The notes beneath the pieces are model-generated. The model saw nothing but the letters and a program-made list of their open reading frames with translations, made no database searches and had not been told where the DNA came from. Position numbers and translations under genes: made by a program. DNA of 64,000 nt from F22 sp963675625 (lineage in GTDB: Bacteria; Bacteroidota; Bacteroidia; Bacteroidales; Bacteroidaceae), in assembly GCA_963675625.1 (NCBI GenBank), contig OY776497.1:1488001-1552000 (forward strand), read 5' to 3'. This document shows, piece after piece, positions 8,922-16,904 of the stretch (position 1 is the first letter of the stretch; each line of letters starts with the position of its first letter).

Positions 8922-10427
8922 GTGGCCAAATTAACATCACTTTTTAAGGACACTGCCATTTATGGCGTGAGTAGCATTGTCGGACGATTTCTTAATTATC
9001 TGCTTGTCCCCCTCTATACTATGAAATTGCCTGCCGATGGTGGTGGGTATGGGGTGGTGACCAATGTCTATTCTTATGTCGCTTTATTGATGGTTATATT
9101 GACTTATGGGATGGAGTCGGGTTTTTTCTATTTTTCTAGCATTCATCAAGATAATAATCAGAAGGTATATACGACAAGTTTAAGTTCGTTGATGTGTACA
9201 TGTCTATTGTTCTTATTAGGAGTATTGTTGTTTATCCATCCAGTTTCATCGTTCTTGGGCTATCAACAACATCCTGAATATTTAGGATTAATGGCTCTTG
9301 TCGTCAGCATGGATGCTTTTTTGGCTATTCCTTTCGCCCATTTGAGATACCTGAAGAGACCTATTGTATTTGCAGCTCGAAAGATGCTTTTTATTTTTTG
9401 TAGTATAGGTTTCAATTTGTTTTTTCTTCTTGTGTGCCCGTGGTTGATGAAGCATGCGCCTCATACAATAGATTGGTTTTATGATCCAAGCTATTTAGTT
9501 GGCTACATCTTTATTGCTAATTTATTGGCAACTGCAATACAGTTCTTGTGCTTTTTGCCAGAACTTGTTCGATTAAAATGGACCTTCGATAAAGTCTTAC
9601 TGACTCGTATGTTACGTTATTCTGGTCCTATTTTAATATTGGGGGTTGTGTCTATTTTGAATCGTTCTTTAGATAAAATAGTATTCCCTTATTTGTATGG
9701 CGGTGATCATAAAGAAGCGATGCATGAGTTAGGTATATATGGAGCTTCTGTTAAAGTGGCCATGATCATGTCTATGCTTTTACAGTCGTTTCGTTATGCA
9801 TATGAACCTTTTGTTTTTGGACAAAAAAATACAACAGGAGAGGCAGCAAAGAAATCGTATAGTGATGCTATGAAATATTTCTGTATGTTTTCCCTGCTGA
9901 CCTTCTTGCTGGTAATGTGCTTTATTGATATCTTGAAATATTTCATAGCAGAAGACTATTGGGCTGGATTGCAAGTTGTGCCAGTAGTGATGGTTGCCGA
10001 ACTATTGGTTGGTATTTATTTCAATTTATCTTTCTGGTATAAACTTAAAGAACAAACGAAGTGGGGAGCTTATTTTGCACTAGCTGGTTTTGTGGTGATA
10101 TTGTTGGGAAACATCTTGTTTGTTCCATATTTTAGTTATATGGCATCTGCATGGGCAAGTGTTGCTGGGTATCTATTGATAACACTCTTGAGTTATTTTA
10201 TAGGACAACATTATTATCCTGTAGATTATCAGATAAAACGTATTGGAAGCTATATGTTAGTTGCCGTAGCTATCCTCTTGTTGTACGAATTTGTACCAAT
10301 GGATAGTTGGAGTATATGGGTGAAATATCCAGTTCGTGTACTGCTCCTTGGAAGCTATATTTGGTATATGGATAGGCATGACTTCCCTTTAAGGCCACTC
10401 GTTAATCGTTTGTTATTAAAAAAGTAA
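8922..10427 (+). CDS. Polysaccharide/oligosaccharide flippase (MATE/MviN/Wzx superfamily)
   Basis: Inner-membrane protein of 501 aa with about 12-14 hydrophobic helices, resembling Wzx-type O-antigen or polysaccharide flippases that move lipid-linked sugars across the membrane. The start is a GTG (8922), with MAKLTSLFKDTAIYGVSS as a typical N-terminus of this family; an ATG is not available nearby. Upstream is ruvB, downstream the S46 peptidase after only 5 bp, so the three are probably one transcript. It is not embedded in a glycosyltransferase cluster, and its substrate cannot be deduced. Confidence 0.85.
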   Translation: MAKLTSLFKDTAIYGVSSIVGRFLNYLLVPLYTMKLPADGGGYGVVTNVYSYVALLMVILTYGMESGFFYFSSIHQDNNQKVYTTSLSSLMCTCLLFLLGVLLFIHPVSSFLGYQQHPEYLGLMALVVSMDAFLAIPFAHLRYLKRPIVFAARKMLFIFCSIGFNLFFLLVCPWLMKHAPHTIDWFYDPSYLVGYIFIANLLATAIQFLCFLPELVRLKWTFDKVLLTRMLRYSGPILILGVVSILNRSLDKIVFPYLYGGDHKEAMHELGIYGASVKVAMIMSMLLQSFRYAYEPFVFGQKNTTGEAAKKSYSDAMKYFCMFSLLTFLLVMCFIDILKYFIAEDYWAGLQVVPVVMVAELLVGIYFNLSFWYKLKEQTKWGAYFALAGFVVILLGNILFVPYFSYMASAWASVAGYLLITLLSYFIGQHYYPVDYQIKRIGSYMLVAVAILLLYEFVPMDSWSIWVKYPVRVLLLGSYIWYMDRHDFPLRPLVNRLLLKK

Positions 10428-10432
10428 TTGGC

Positions 10433-12607
10433 ATGAACATATACAGTCGCTTACATATTTTTTGTGCGCTTTCATTTATCTTCAGTGTACTACTCTTATC
10501 TACCAATGCACATGCCGATGAGGGGATGTGGATGTTGAGTACTATGGGGAAAAAAGACGCCAAACTTTTGCAACAGCTTGGTTTGCACATGCCTATAGAT
10601 AAGATATATAGTGTACAACATCCAGCTTTAAGCAATGCTGTTGTCAGTTTTGGAGGGTTTTGTAGCGGTGTGATCATTTCTCCAGAAGGACTCCTTTTGA
10701 CTAATCACCATTGTGGTTTTGGGGCTATTCAGCAGCAGAGTACTGTAGAAAATGATTATTTAGAAGATGGATATGTGGCCAAAACAAAAGCCGATGAAAT
10801 ACCTTGTCCAGGGCTTTATGCACGCTTTATGTTGGTGCAGAAAGATGTTACCAAACGCATGTTATCTAGTGTAACGCCCACCATGTTTGAAGAGCGTCGA
10901 ATAGCTTTACTTGATTCGACGAAGCAAGCAATCGAACATGAAGTTGCTCTTTTTGATAGCACATTAGTTGCTGTTGTTGATGGGTATTACGCTGGCAATG
11001 AGTATTTCTTGTCTGTATATAGAGATTATCCTGATGTGCGTTTAGTGTTTACCCCTCCTTCATCTATTGGTAAGTTCGGATGGGATAAAGACAATTGGAT
11101 GTGGCCGAGACACACTGGAGATTTTAGTGTGTTCCGTGTGTACGCAGATGCTCATAACAATCCCAATTCATACGATGAAAAAAACGTGCCTTTTCGTCCT
11201 AATTCTATAGCTCCTATTTCTCTAAAAGGGTATAAAAAGGGTGATTTTACAATGACTATTGGTTATCCAGGTGCAACAGGTCGATACGTTTCTGCTGCAG
11301 CTATAAAAGAAAGGATGTATGCAGTGAATGCACCGACTATTGATATCCGTCGTATCAAACAGAAAATATGGAAGCAGGCTATGGCTAATAGCGATTCTAT
11401 TCGTATAAAATATGCGAGTAAATACGATGCTAGTAGCAATTACTATAAGAATGCTATTGGTATGAATCTCTCCGTAAGTAAGCGTGGAGTGCTCACAAAA
11501 CGTCAAGCGCAAGAAAGGGTTTTACAAGAATGGATAAAACGAAATCCTAATGAACCGGATTCTTTACTCAAAGTGTTACCTCGCCTTCAAAGACTTTATG
11601 ATAAACGCAGAGAAGTTAAAACTGCATTGACTTATTTTTCAGAAGCTTTTGCAAATGGTCCAGAGTTAATAGACTTGGCGATTAGTATTTTAAATTTCGA
11701 TATGAAAGCACCTGCCGATATGGTTGTGGCAAATATCGGAAAGTTGGTTCAGAAATACTCCAATATGGATGCCAATGTTGATAAGAAGGTTTGTAAGGCC
11801 ATGTTTAAAACTTTTAAAGAACGCGTAGATAGGCGCTACTGGCCAGAAACTTATGCTCGCATAGATACAGTTTACGGAGGTAGTATAGATAAATATATAG
11901 ATGATGTGTATGCGCGTACCTGGTTGTCTACTCCTCGTGGAATGATGGCTGTATTTAGCAATGACAGTACCTATAATTTAATAAAAGATCCAGCTACAGA
12001 CTTATCTATAGATATGATTGTGGCGTTTATAGGGTTGAATAATATACTGATCTCTAGTGATCAACAGGTGCAAAGAGATGAACGAGTTCTTAACGCTGCA
12101 TTGCGCCGTTTGTACAATGATAGACAACTGTATCCTGATGCTAATAGCACGATGCGATTAAGTTATGGACATGTGGCTCCATATAGTCCTAGAGATGGAG
12201 TCGATTATGAGTATTATACAACGACTGATGGTATATTTGAGAAAATAAATCAGTATCACAACGATCCCGATTTCTACGTACAGTCTTACATATTAGATCT
12301 TTTGAAGAAAAAAGAATGGGGGGTATATGCTGCACAAGATAGTACGATGCATACGTGCTTTATTACTAATAATGATATTACTGGAGGAAATTCAGGGAGT
12401 GCCCTCTTCAATGCGCAGGGTGAGGTTATAGGACTGGCGTTTGACGGCAATTGGGAAGCTATGGATTCCGATGTGCAGTATGAACCAGCTTATCAAAGAT
12501 GTATCAATGTTGATATAAGATATGTATTGTATCTTATTGAGAAACTTTCAGGAGATACTCATTTGATAGATGAAATGATCATTAGAACTCCAAACACATC
12601 CCAGTAA
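10433..12607 (+). CDS. S46 family dipeptidyl peptidase, DPP7-type
   Basis: Exported serine dipeptidyl-peptidase that releases dipeptides from peptide N-termini in the periplasm. The 724-aa protein starts with a signal peptide (about residues 1-28, ending AHA). The chymotrypsin-like catalytic histidine lies in NHHCGFG (residues 91-97) and the serine in GGNSGS (Ser654). Eighteen residues after the serine is a glycine (LAFDGN); in the known Porphyromonas enzymes this position is Gly in DPP7 (hydrophobic P1) and Arg in DPP11 (acidic P1), so a DPP7-like preference is inferred. The 3' end overlaps the convergent MBL gene by 26 bp. Confidence 0.92.
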   Translation: MNIYSRLHIFCALSFIFSVLLLSTNAHADEGMWMLSTMGKKDAKLLQQLGLHMPIDKIYSVQHPALSNAVVSFGGFCSGVIISPEGLLLTNHHCGFGAIQQQSTVENDYLEDGYVAKTKADEIPCPGLYARFMLVQKDVTKRMLSSVTPTMFEERRIALLDSTKQAIEHEVALFDSTLVAVVDGYYAGNEYFLSVYRDYPDVRLVFTPPSSIGKFGWDKDNWMWPRHTGDFSVFRVYADAHNNPNSYDEKNVPFRPNSIAPISLKGYKKGDFTMTIGYPGATGRYVSAAAIKERMYAVNAPTIDIRRIKQKIWKQAMANSDSIRIKYASKYDASSNYYKNAIGMNLSVSKRGVLTKRQAQERVLQEWIKRNPNEPDSLLKVLPRLQRLYDKRREVKTALTYFSEAFANGPELIDLAISILNFDMKAPADMVVANIGKLVQKYSNMDANVDKKVCKAMFKTFKERVDRRYWPETYARIDTVYGGSIDKYIDDVYARTWLSTPRGMMAVFSNDSTYNLIKDPATDLSIDMIVAFIGLNNILISSDQQVQRDERVLNAALRRLYNDRQLYPDANSTMRLSYGHVAPYSPRDGVDYEYYTTTDGIFEKINQYHNDPDFYVQSYILDLLKKKEWGVYAAQDSTMHTCFITNNDITGGNSGSALFNAQGEVIGLAFDGNWEAMDSDVQYEPAYQRCINVDIRYVLYLIEKLSGDTHLIDEMIIRTPNTSQ

Positions 12608-13436
12608 AGAAAAACTGCACTTGTCCTGGCATCGCTTTTTTAAGAAGTGCTCCTGCTTCTTCACCAGTGCAATGTCCAGTATATAATTGTATCCCAGGGT
12701 ATTTGTCTCGACAGACTTGTACGATTTCATTTATTTCTTCTATTGTTACAAAATTGTCTAATAGGTGCAATCCTCCAATAAATGCTTTTACACGTTTTTC
12801 ACCAGTGAAGGATGTACAAGCATCAACAATATTAAGCAGACCACAATGAGAGCATGGGGATAAGATTATCAATCCATCTGTATCTTTAAGCGCAAGCACA
12901 ATTTCGTGATCAAAATTATCGAGACGTTGATTGCTTCCATCTAGATTGCTGACTTCTAGTTTATTATTGGCCTGTGGACTATGATATTGACGTGGGATAT
13001 TAGTAATTATAGCCATGTCTTCTGTCAACCACATACTTGTATGCACTGGATGATAACGATGATTATCAACCAAAAGATCTACTTTGAAACTAATATCTTT
13101 TGGTTGTTCGTGACGCATTGAGAAATATTTGTATACAGTAATATTCTCTGATGCCCATATAGATGCATGTGTATTGTTACTAAGGAAGTAGTCCAGTCCA
13201 CCAGTATGATCCTTATGTCCATGAGATAAAAATAAGTAGGAAATATCAGTGATATCAATATTTAATGTCTCCGCATTTTTTGCAAAACGTGTAGATAACC
13301 CAACATCAAAAAGGAGACGTTGATCATGCCATTGGAAAAAGAGACTTAATCCATGCTCCGTCTGAAGTGTTGAGTTGGAAGGATTTTCTCTGTTGTCTAC
13401 CAAAAATTGTGCTGAAAAGGTGTTTTTATTTTTCAT
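12582..13436 (-). CDS. MBL-fold metallohydrolase (COG1237-like)
   Basis: Metallo-beta-lactamase superfamily protein of about 284 aa. The metal-binding HGHKDHTGG motif (about residues 67-75 from the chosen start) and later SPCSHCGLLN and GGLHL segments place it near COG1237, which includes archaeal dihydropterin-linked enzymes; its substrate is unknown. I chose the ATG at 13436 (MKNKNTFSAQFLVDN) because the in-frame upstream ATG at 13490 lies upstream of the predicted transcription start. It has its own promoter at 13476-13507. A cobalamin riboswitch is further upstream on the same strand, separated by a terminator-like hairpin. Confidence 0.82.
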   Translation of the reverse strand: MKNKNTFSAQFLVDNRENPSNSTLQTEHGLSLFFQWHDQRLLFDVGLSTRFAKNAETLNIDITDISYLFLSHGHKDHTGGLDYFLSNNTHASIWASENITVYKYFSMRHEQPKDISFKVDLLVDNHRYHPVHTSMWLTEDMAIITNIPRQYHSPQANNKLEVSNLDGSNQRLDNFDHEIVLALKDTDGLIILSPCSHCGLLNIVDACTSFTGEKRVKAFIGGLHLLDNFVTIEEINEIVQVCRDKYPGIQLYTGHCTGEEAGALLKKAMPGQVQFFFTGMCLEF

Positions 13437-13475
13437 TATAATGGAATGTTCATTGAGGTGAATAGCTGGACTATA

Positions 13476-13507
13476 CAAAGGTACACCCAATTTGGCATAT
13501 GACCAAA
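13476..13507 (-). promoter_or_regulatory. Promoter of the MBL-fold gene
   Basis: Minus-strand -33 TTTG (13504-13507, within TTTTGG) and -7 TACCTTTG (13476-13483), 20 bp apart. Transcription would start near 13469, giving a leader of about 33 nt before the ATG at 13436. It lies downstream of the terminator at 13516-13561, so this gene need not depend on the riboswitch transcript. Confidence 0.6.
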
Positions 13508-13515
13508 ATTATACC

Positions 13516-13561
13516 AAAAAAGTGGCTCACACTTCCTATAGCTTGAAGGTGGCCACTTTTT
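13516..13561 (-). terminator. Intrinsic terminator ending the riboswitch leader
   Basis: Stem AAAAAGTGGC (13517-13526) with GCCACTTTTT (13552-13561), followed on the minus strand by six T residues. The loop region can pair further imperfectly. It stands between the cobalamin riboswitch and the MBL promoter and would end, or attenuate, transcription of the riboswitch RNA. Confidence 0.65.
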
Positions 13562-13759
13562 CATGGCAGTATACATTTCCCAGGTGTATACTACGCGAAC
13601 TAAAAATAGGAACAGTGCGGAGTACGTTATCCACTGGCTGTCGGATACACGTTCTCCTAAGACGATACTTCACAGTATCTAATACGTCTATTATACAGAA
13701 ACATTGGATAAAATAATGGCGTATAAAATCCTATTCCAGAGATTATATACAACTAAACA
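13562..13759 (-). other. Noncoding tail of the riboswitch transcript
   Basis: About 200 bp between the riboswitch and the terminator with no credible gene; the longest ATG-started reading frame I find within it on the minus strand is 15 codons. It holds a 7-bp stem (AGTATAC 13568-13574 with GTATACT 13586-13592) and the segment 13613-13624, which on the minus-strand RNA reads TACTCCGCACTG and is perfectly complementary to part of the riboswitch core (13781-13792). This looks like an expression platform rather than spacer. Confidence 0.55.
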
Positions 13760-13928
13760 AGTTTGGCAGGTCTTCTGACTTACTCCGCACTGAACGTCCT
13801 TCCCGCAAAAGCAGTGGACTAAGAATTGTTCAGGCAAGTTGGGAGCATACAGCAGCTGGTCTGTTCAGGATTTTCACCTGATTCCCTTTTCATTGAATCT
13901 TCTGAGAAGAAGGCTTCAACACCAAACT
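13760..13928 (-). ncRNA. Cobalamin (AdoCbl-type) riboswitch
   Basis: Read on the minus strand this region shows the conserved cobalamin aptamer in order: 5' P1 strand AGTTTGG (13922-13928), the B12-box-like AAAAGGGAATCAGGTGAAAA (13868-13887), the GCTGCTGTA-type junction, GCGGGAAGG, and the 3' core GGAGTAAGTCAGAAGACC leading into CTGCC and the 3' P1 strand CCAAACT (13760-13766). The two P1 strands pair perfectly over 7 bp. A promoter is positioned so that transcription begins right at the aptamer. In other Bacteroidota such elements precede B12 uptake or B12-dependent genes; here none lies downstream. Confidence 0.9.
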
Positions 13929-13931
13929 ATT

Positions 13932-13962
13932 GCAAAGGTAATGCTTTTAAATTATTTCGCAA
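13932..13962 (-). promoter_or_regulatory. Promoter of the cobalamin riboswitch
   Basis: Minus-strand GTTG, 19 bp, then TACCTTTG (-7 box at 13932-13939) match the Bacteroidota promoter consensus. The predicted start falls at about 13925-13928, exactly the first bases of riboswitch helix P1. Confidence 0.65.
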
Positions 13963-14016
13963 CTTTTTTTCCCTTTTTTGTCTTTAAAAGATATAGAGGC
14001 ATTGGTAAAAAAAGTG

Positions 14017-14024
14017 TATGTTTG
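14017..14024 (+). promoter_or_regulatory. -7 box of the MATE exporter gene
   Basis: TATGTTTG fits the TAnnTTTG consensus; no good -33 element is visible at 19-20 bp. Transcription would begin near 14030, with an A/G-rich ribosome-binding stretch (AAAAAGG) before the ATG at 14047. The divergent riboswitch promoter lies about 80 bp away. Confidence 0.45.
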
Positions 14025-14046
14025 TAGCTAGAAAAAGGATAAAATT

Positions 14047-15354
14047 ATGCATAAAAAAATACTCCATTTAGCGATTCCTAATATCATTTCCAATTTAACA
14101 GTTCCTTTGTTGACTGTTGTTGATTTACACCTGATGGGGTATCTTCATAAGGCACAATTTATGGGGGCTGTTGCACTAGGTGGTGTTATATTCAATTTGG
14201 TGTATTGGGGATTTAGTTTCTTACGCATGAGTGTCAGTGGTCTTGCGGCTCAGCATTTTGGTGAAAACGATCGCCAAGGGAGTGCGATGGTTTTTCTGAG
14301 AGGAATATTATTAGCAATATTGGCTGGTTGTTTGCTCCTTTTTCTTCAATTGCCTATTGCCAAGCTTAGCTTTTGGGCCCTTTCTGGGTCTGATGAAGTG
14401 AAAGTGCTGGCTCAAAGTTATTTTTACGTACGTATTTGGGCTGCACCAGCTGCCATTATGCTTATGGTTATCAATGGTTGGTTCTTAGGTATGCAAAATG
14501 CACGTTTTCCTATGATTATATCTATTTTAATCAACATCGTTAATATATTAGCGAGTGTATTTTTGGTGCGAGTTGTCCATCTTCAAGAACGTGGAGTTGC
14601 TTTGGGGTCTGTCATTGCACAATACTCAGGACTTCTTGTGGCTTTAGTCTTATTTGTGTGGAAGTACACAGACTATATACATCTGTTTGATTGGAAGAAA
14701 CTACGTGATCGTTTGGCGCTTTCTCGCTTTGTGACTGTAAGTGGAGATATCTTTATTCGTACGTTATGTCTTATTGCTGTATTCACTTTCTTCACATCGG
14801 CAAGTGCGTCGTTTGGAGATCTTACTTTAGCAGCAAATACTGCCCTTTTGCAGTATTTAATGGTTATTTCTTACTTCTTGGATGGCTTCGCTTATGCTGC
14901 GGAAGCTCTAATTGGCCGATTTTCTGGTGAACGAAGTAAAGCGAAATTGTCTGAAGCAGCTCGAAAATTGTTTTTATGGGGTGGAATCTGCGCTTTGTTA
15001 TTTACTTTTTTATATGGTGTAGGAGGCAATACTGTGTTGTTTGTGTTCACCAATCAAAAGGATGTTATTGATACTGCGCATACTTATTTGCCTTGGGCCA
15101 TAGCTTTCCCGATAGTTAGTTTTGCCAGTTACATCTGGGATGGTATCTATATTGGTGCTACCGCTTCAAAATTAATGCGTAACACCATGATATTTGCTGC
15201 GGCTTTTTGCTTTTTTGTGCCATATTTTTGTTTAGAACCACATTGGGGAAACCATGCTTTGTGGTTTAGCATGGTTGCTTATATGGCAGGGCGTAGCGTA
15301 GCCCAAACTATTATGGGCAAAAAGGCACTATATACCATGGTGCATGGTATATAG
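14047..15354 (+). CDS. MATE family efflux transporter, DinF-like
   Basis: Cation-coupled multidrug/metabolite exporter of 435 aa with about 12 hydrophobic helices. The N-terminal ILHLAIPNIISNLTVPLLTVVD and the central GWFLGMQNARFPM segment are characteristic of the DinF branch of MATE proteins. Transcribed divergently from the cobalamin riboswitch, away from it, so not obviously under its control. The stop codon lies inside a long perfect hairpin that terminates transcription. The exported substrate is unknown. Confidence 0.9.
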   Translation: MHKKILHLAIPNIISNLTVPLLTVVDLHLMGYLHKAQFMGAVALGGVIFNLVYWGFSFLRMSVSGLAAQHFGENDRQGSAMVFLRGILLAILAGCLLLFLQLPIAKLSFWALSGSDEVKVLAQSYFYVRIWAAPAAIMLMVINGWFLGMQNARFPMIISILINIVNILASVFLVRVVHLQERGVALGSVIAQYSGLLVALVLFVWKYTDYIHLFDWKKLRDRLALSRFVTVSGDIFIRTLCLIAVFTFFTSASASFGDLTLAANTALLQYLMVISYFLDGFAYAAEALIGRFSGERSKAKLSEAARKLFLWGGICALLFTFLYGVGGNTVLFVFTNQKDVIDTAHTYLPWAIAFPIVSFASYIWDGIYIGATASKLMRNTMIFAAAFCFFVPYFCLEPHWGNHALWFSMVAYMAGRSVAQTIMGKKALYTMVHGI

Positions 15355-15361
15355 TGCCTTT
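15321..15361. terminator. Bidirectional terminator, 19-bp perfect stem
   Basis: Bases 15321-15339 and 15343-15361 are exact reverse complements (both contain GGCACTATATACC or its complement) around a 3-nt loop. It includes the last codons of the MATE gene and lies between two convergent genes. A T-run follows on the minus strand (TTTTTG), a shorter one (CCTTT) on the plus strand. Confidence 0.75.
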
Positions 15362-15384
15362 CACTACTGAAATATTTCAGTGTA

Positions 15385-15804
15385 TTATTCAGCTTCCAGT
15401 TCTAATCCGACTTCAGTACGTACTAGACGAAAAACACCTCCATTATCTCCAAGATCAAACGGGGTAAAGTTTTCCGATGGATATTCAATAACTTGTAAAG
15501 AAGGATTACTCTCAAATTTTTGAAAACCTATTGTATCTCCTACGTGAACAATGCCTCGCGCTAAAAGTACACTGTCTTGCATGGCCAGTGAATTGGATAA
15601 CATAATTTGTATGCTATCTCCCTGAAGTGACTTATCCAGTATGATACAATACTGAGCCGTGTACTTAGGATGAGCATTTTGCTTCATTTTTAATTGCATA
15701 CTCATATAAATGAATATGACTACAGTGGCAATAACTAAGAATGCAAGTACAAAATTGCCCCGCATAAACTGTTTGTTGGTATTCAAATGTTTGGTGTGTG
15801 ACAT
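15385..15804 (-). CDS. Single-pass membrane protein of unknown function
   Basis: A 139-aa protein with a short basic N-terminus, one hydrophobic helix at about residues 16-35 (NFVLAFLVIATVVIFIYM) and a mostly beta-predicted exported domain ending in an acidic tail. I do not recognise a family. It starts 18 bp after the stop of the dus gene and is probably co-transcribed with it; the reason for that link is not apparent. Confidence 0.75.
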   Translation of the reverse strand: MSHTKHLNTNKQFMRGNFVLAFLVIATVVIFIYMSMQLKMKQNAHPKYTAQYCIILDKSLQGDSIQIMLSNSLAMQDSVLLARGIVHVGDTIGFQKFESNPSLQVIEYPSENFTPFDLGDNGGVFRLVRTEVGLELEAE

Positions 15805-15822
15805 AGTAGTATAATTGTGTGA

Positions 15823-16848
15823 TTATTCTTCTCCAAAAGGGATGGCTATACGATCCATTATCATTTCGCCGTATTGCTGGTTTATATCATCTAAGATTGT
15901 GAATAATTCCTCTTTTGTTTCTGCTCGTAGCATAGCAATTCTTATTTGTCGGAAGTTGTTGATTCCCTTAAACAAAGGAGTTGCGGCTAAATGTCTTCTA
16001 GTATGCACAATGCCTCGGCGTTCATCGTCAATCATATTTATAGCATTATTTACTTGTTGCCGTAAAATGTCTAAATAAAAATGAAAAGGGCGTGGTTCTG
16101 GTAATTTCCCAGTATGTAGATACTGTTTAATCTCTTCAAATATCCATGGACGTCCGAAAGTAGCACGTCCTATCATAATAGCATCTACCCCATATTTGTC
16201 AAAAGCATCTTTTGCTTGCATTGCACTGCAAATGTCCCCATTGCCAATAATAGGGATATGTATACGTGGATTGTTTTTTACCTCGCCAATCAAAGTCCAA
16301 TCAGATTTGCCTGTGTACATTTGGCTACGTGTACGTCCATGAATAGCCAGTGCAGCAGCTCCGCAATCTTGTACTTGTTCAGCTAGAGTCGTGATAATCT
16401 TATTCTCTTCATTCCATCCCAAACGAGTTTTAACGGTTACTGGAATATCAACCGCATTCACAACTTGTTTTGTGATGTCCAATAACTTCTCTGGATTTTG
16501 GAGCATACCAGCTCCTGCACCCTTCCCTGCTACTTTCTTAACAGGACATCCAAAGTTGAGATCGATGACGTCAGGTTTGGCTTCAGCAACCATTTTGGCA
16601 GCTTCTACCATAGGTTCTACTTCCCGCCCATAGATCTGTATTGCTACGGGACGTTCTGCTTCCGCAATGGTTAGTTTTTGTATGGTGCGGTTTACGTTGC
16701 GTACCAAAGCTTCACTTGACACAAATTCGGTGTACACCATATCGGCACCAAACTGTTTGCACATCAATCGAAATGCTGGATCTGTTACATCTTCCATAGG
16801 GGCAAGCAAGAGCGGTTGCTCACCCAAGTCAATGTGGGCTATCTTCAT
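15823..16848 (-). CDS. dus: tRNA-dihydrouridine synthase
   Basis: FMN/NADPH enzyme that reduces uridines in tRNA D-loops. About 341 aa from the ATG at 16848, chosen over an in-frame ATG 54 bp upstream because that codon lies upstream of the promoter -7 box (TATCTTTG, 16871-16878). Visible: LAPMEDVTDPAFR at the N-terminus, LNFGCPVKKVAGKGAGAG with the catalytic cysteine, KTRLGW, IHGRTRSQMYTGKSDW and GNGDICS/MIGRATFGRPW for FMN binding. DusB-type subgroup is likely but not certain. Divergent from the U32 gene with overlapping promoters. Confidence 0.95.
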   Translation of the reverse strand: MKIAHIDLGEQPLLLAPMEDVTDPAFRLMCKQFGADMVYTEFVSSEALVRNVNRTIQKLTIAEAERPVAIQIYGREVEPMVEAAKMVAEAKPDVIDLNFGCPVKKVAGKGAGAGMLQNPEKLLDITKQVVNAVDIPVTVKTRLGWNEENKIITTLAEQVQDCGAAALAIHGRTRSQMYTGKSDWTLIGEVKNNPRIHIPIIGNGDICSAMQAKDAFDKYGVDAIMIGRATFGRPWIFEEIKQYLHTGKLPEPRPFHFYLDILRQQVNNAINMIDDERRGIVHTRRHLAATPLFKGINNFRQIRIAMLRAETKEELFTILDDINQQYGEMIMDRIAIPFGEE

Positions 16849-16870
16849 ATTTTTAAATTCCTTTTGGGCG

Positions 16871-16899
16871 CAAAGATACGGAAAAATTCTGTACTTTTG
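16871..16899. promoter_or_regulatory. Overlapping divergent promoters of dus and the U32 gene
   Basis: Minus-strand TATCTTTG (16871-16878) is the -7 box for dus; plus-strand TACTTTTG (16892-16899) is the -7 box for the U32 gene. The -33 position of the plus-strand promoter falls on or next to the dus -7 box, so polymerase can probably occupy only one at a time. The U32 ATG at 16905 follows its -7 box by 5 bp. Confidence 0.55.
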
Positions 16900-16904
16900 C
16901 ACAG

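Noticed and set aside
13437..13565. A 42-codon minus-strand reading frame overlapping the terminator and MBL promoter
   Set aside because: It runs through the terminator hairpin and the promoter of the MBL gene and resembles no family.
13657..13704. A 15-codon minus-strand reading frame after the cobalamin riboswitch as a leader peptide
   Set aside because: No ribosome-binding sequence, no notable composition, and it overlaps possible hairpins; length is within chance.
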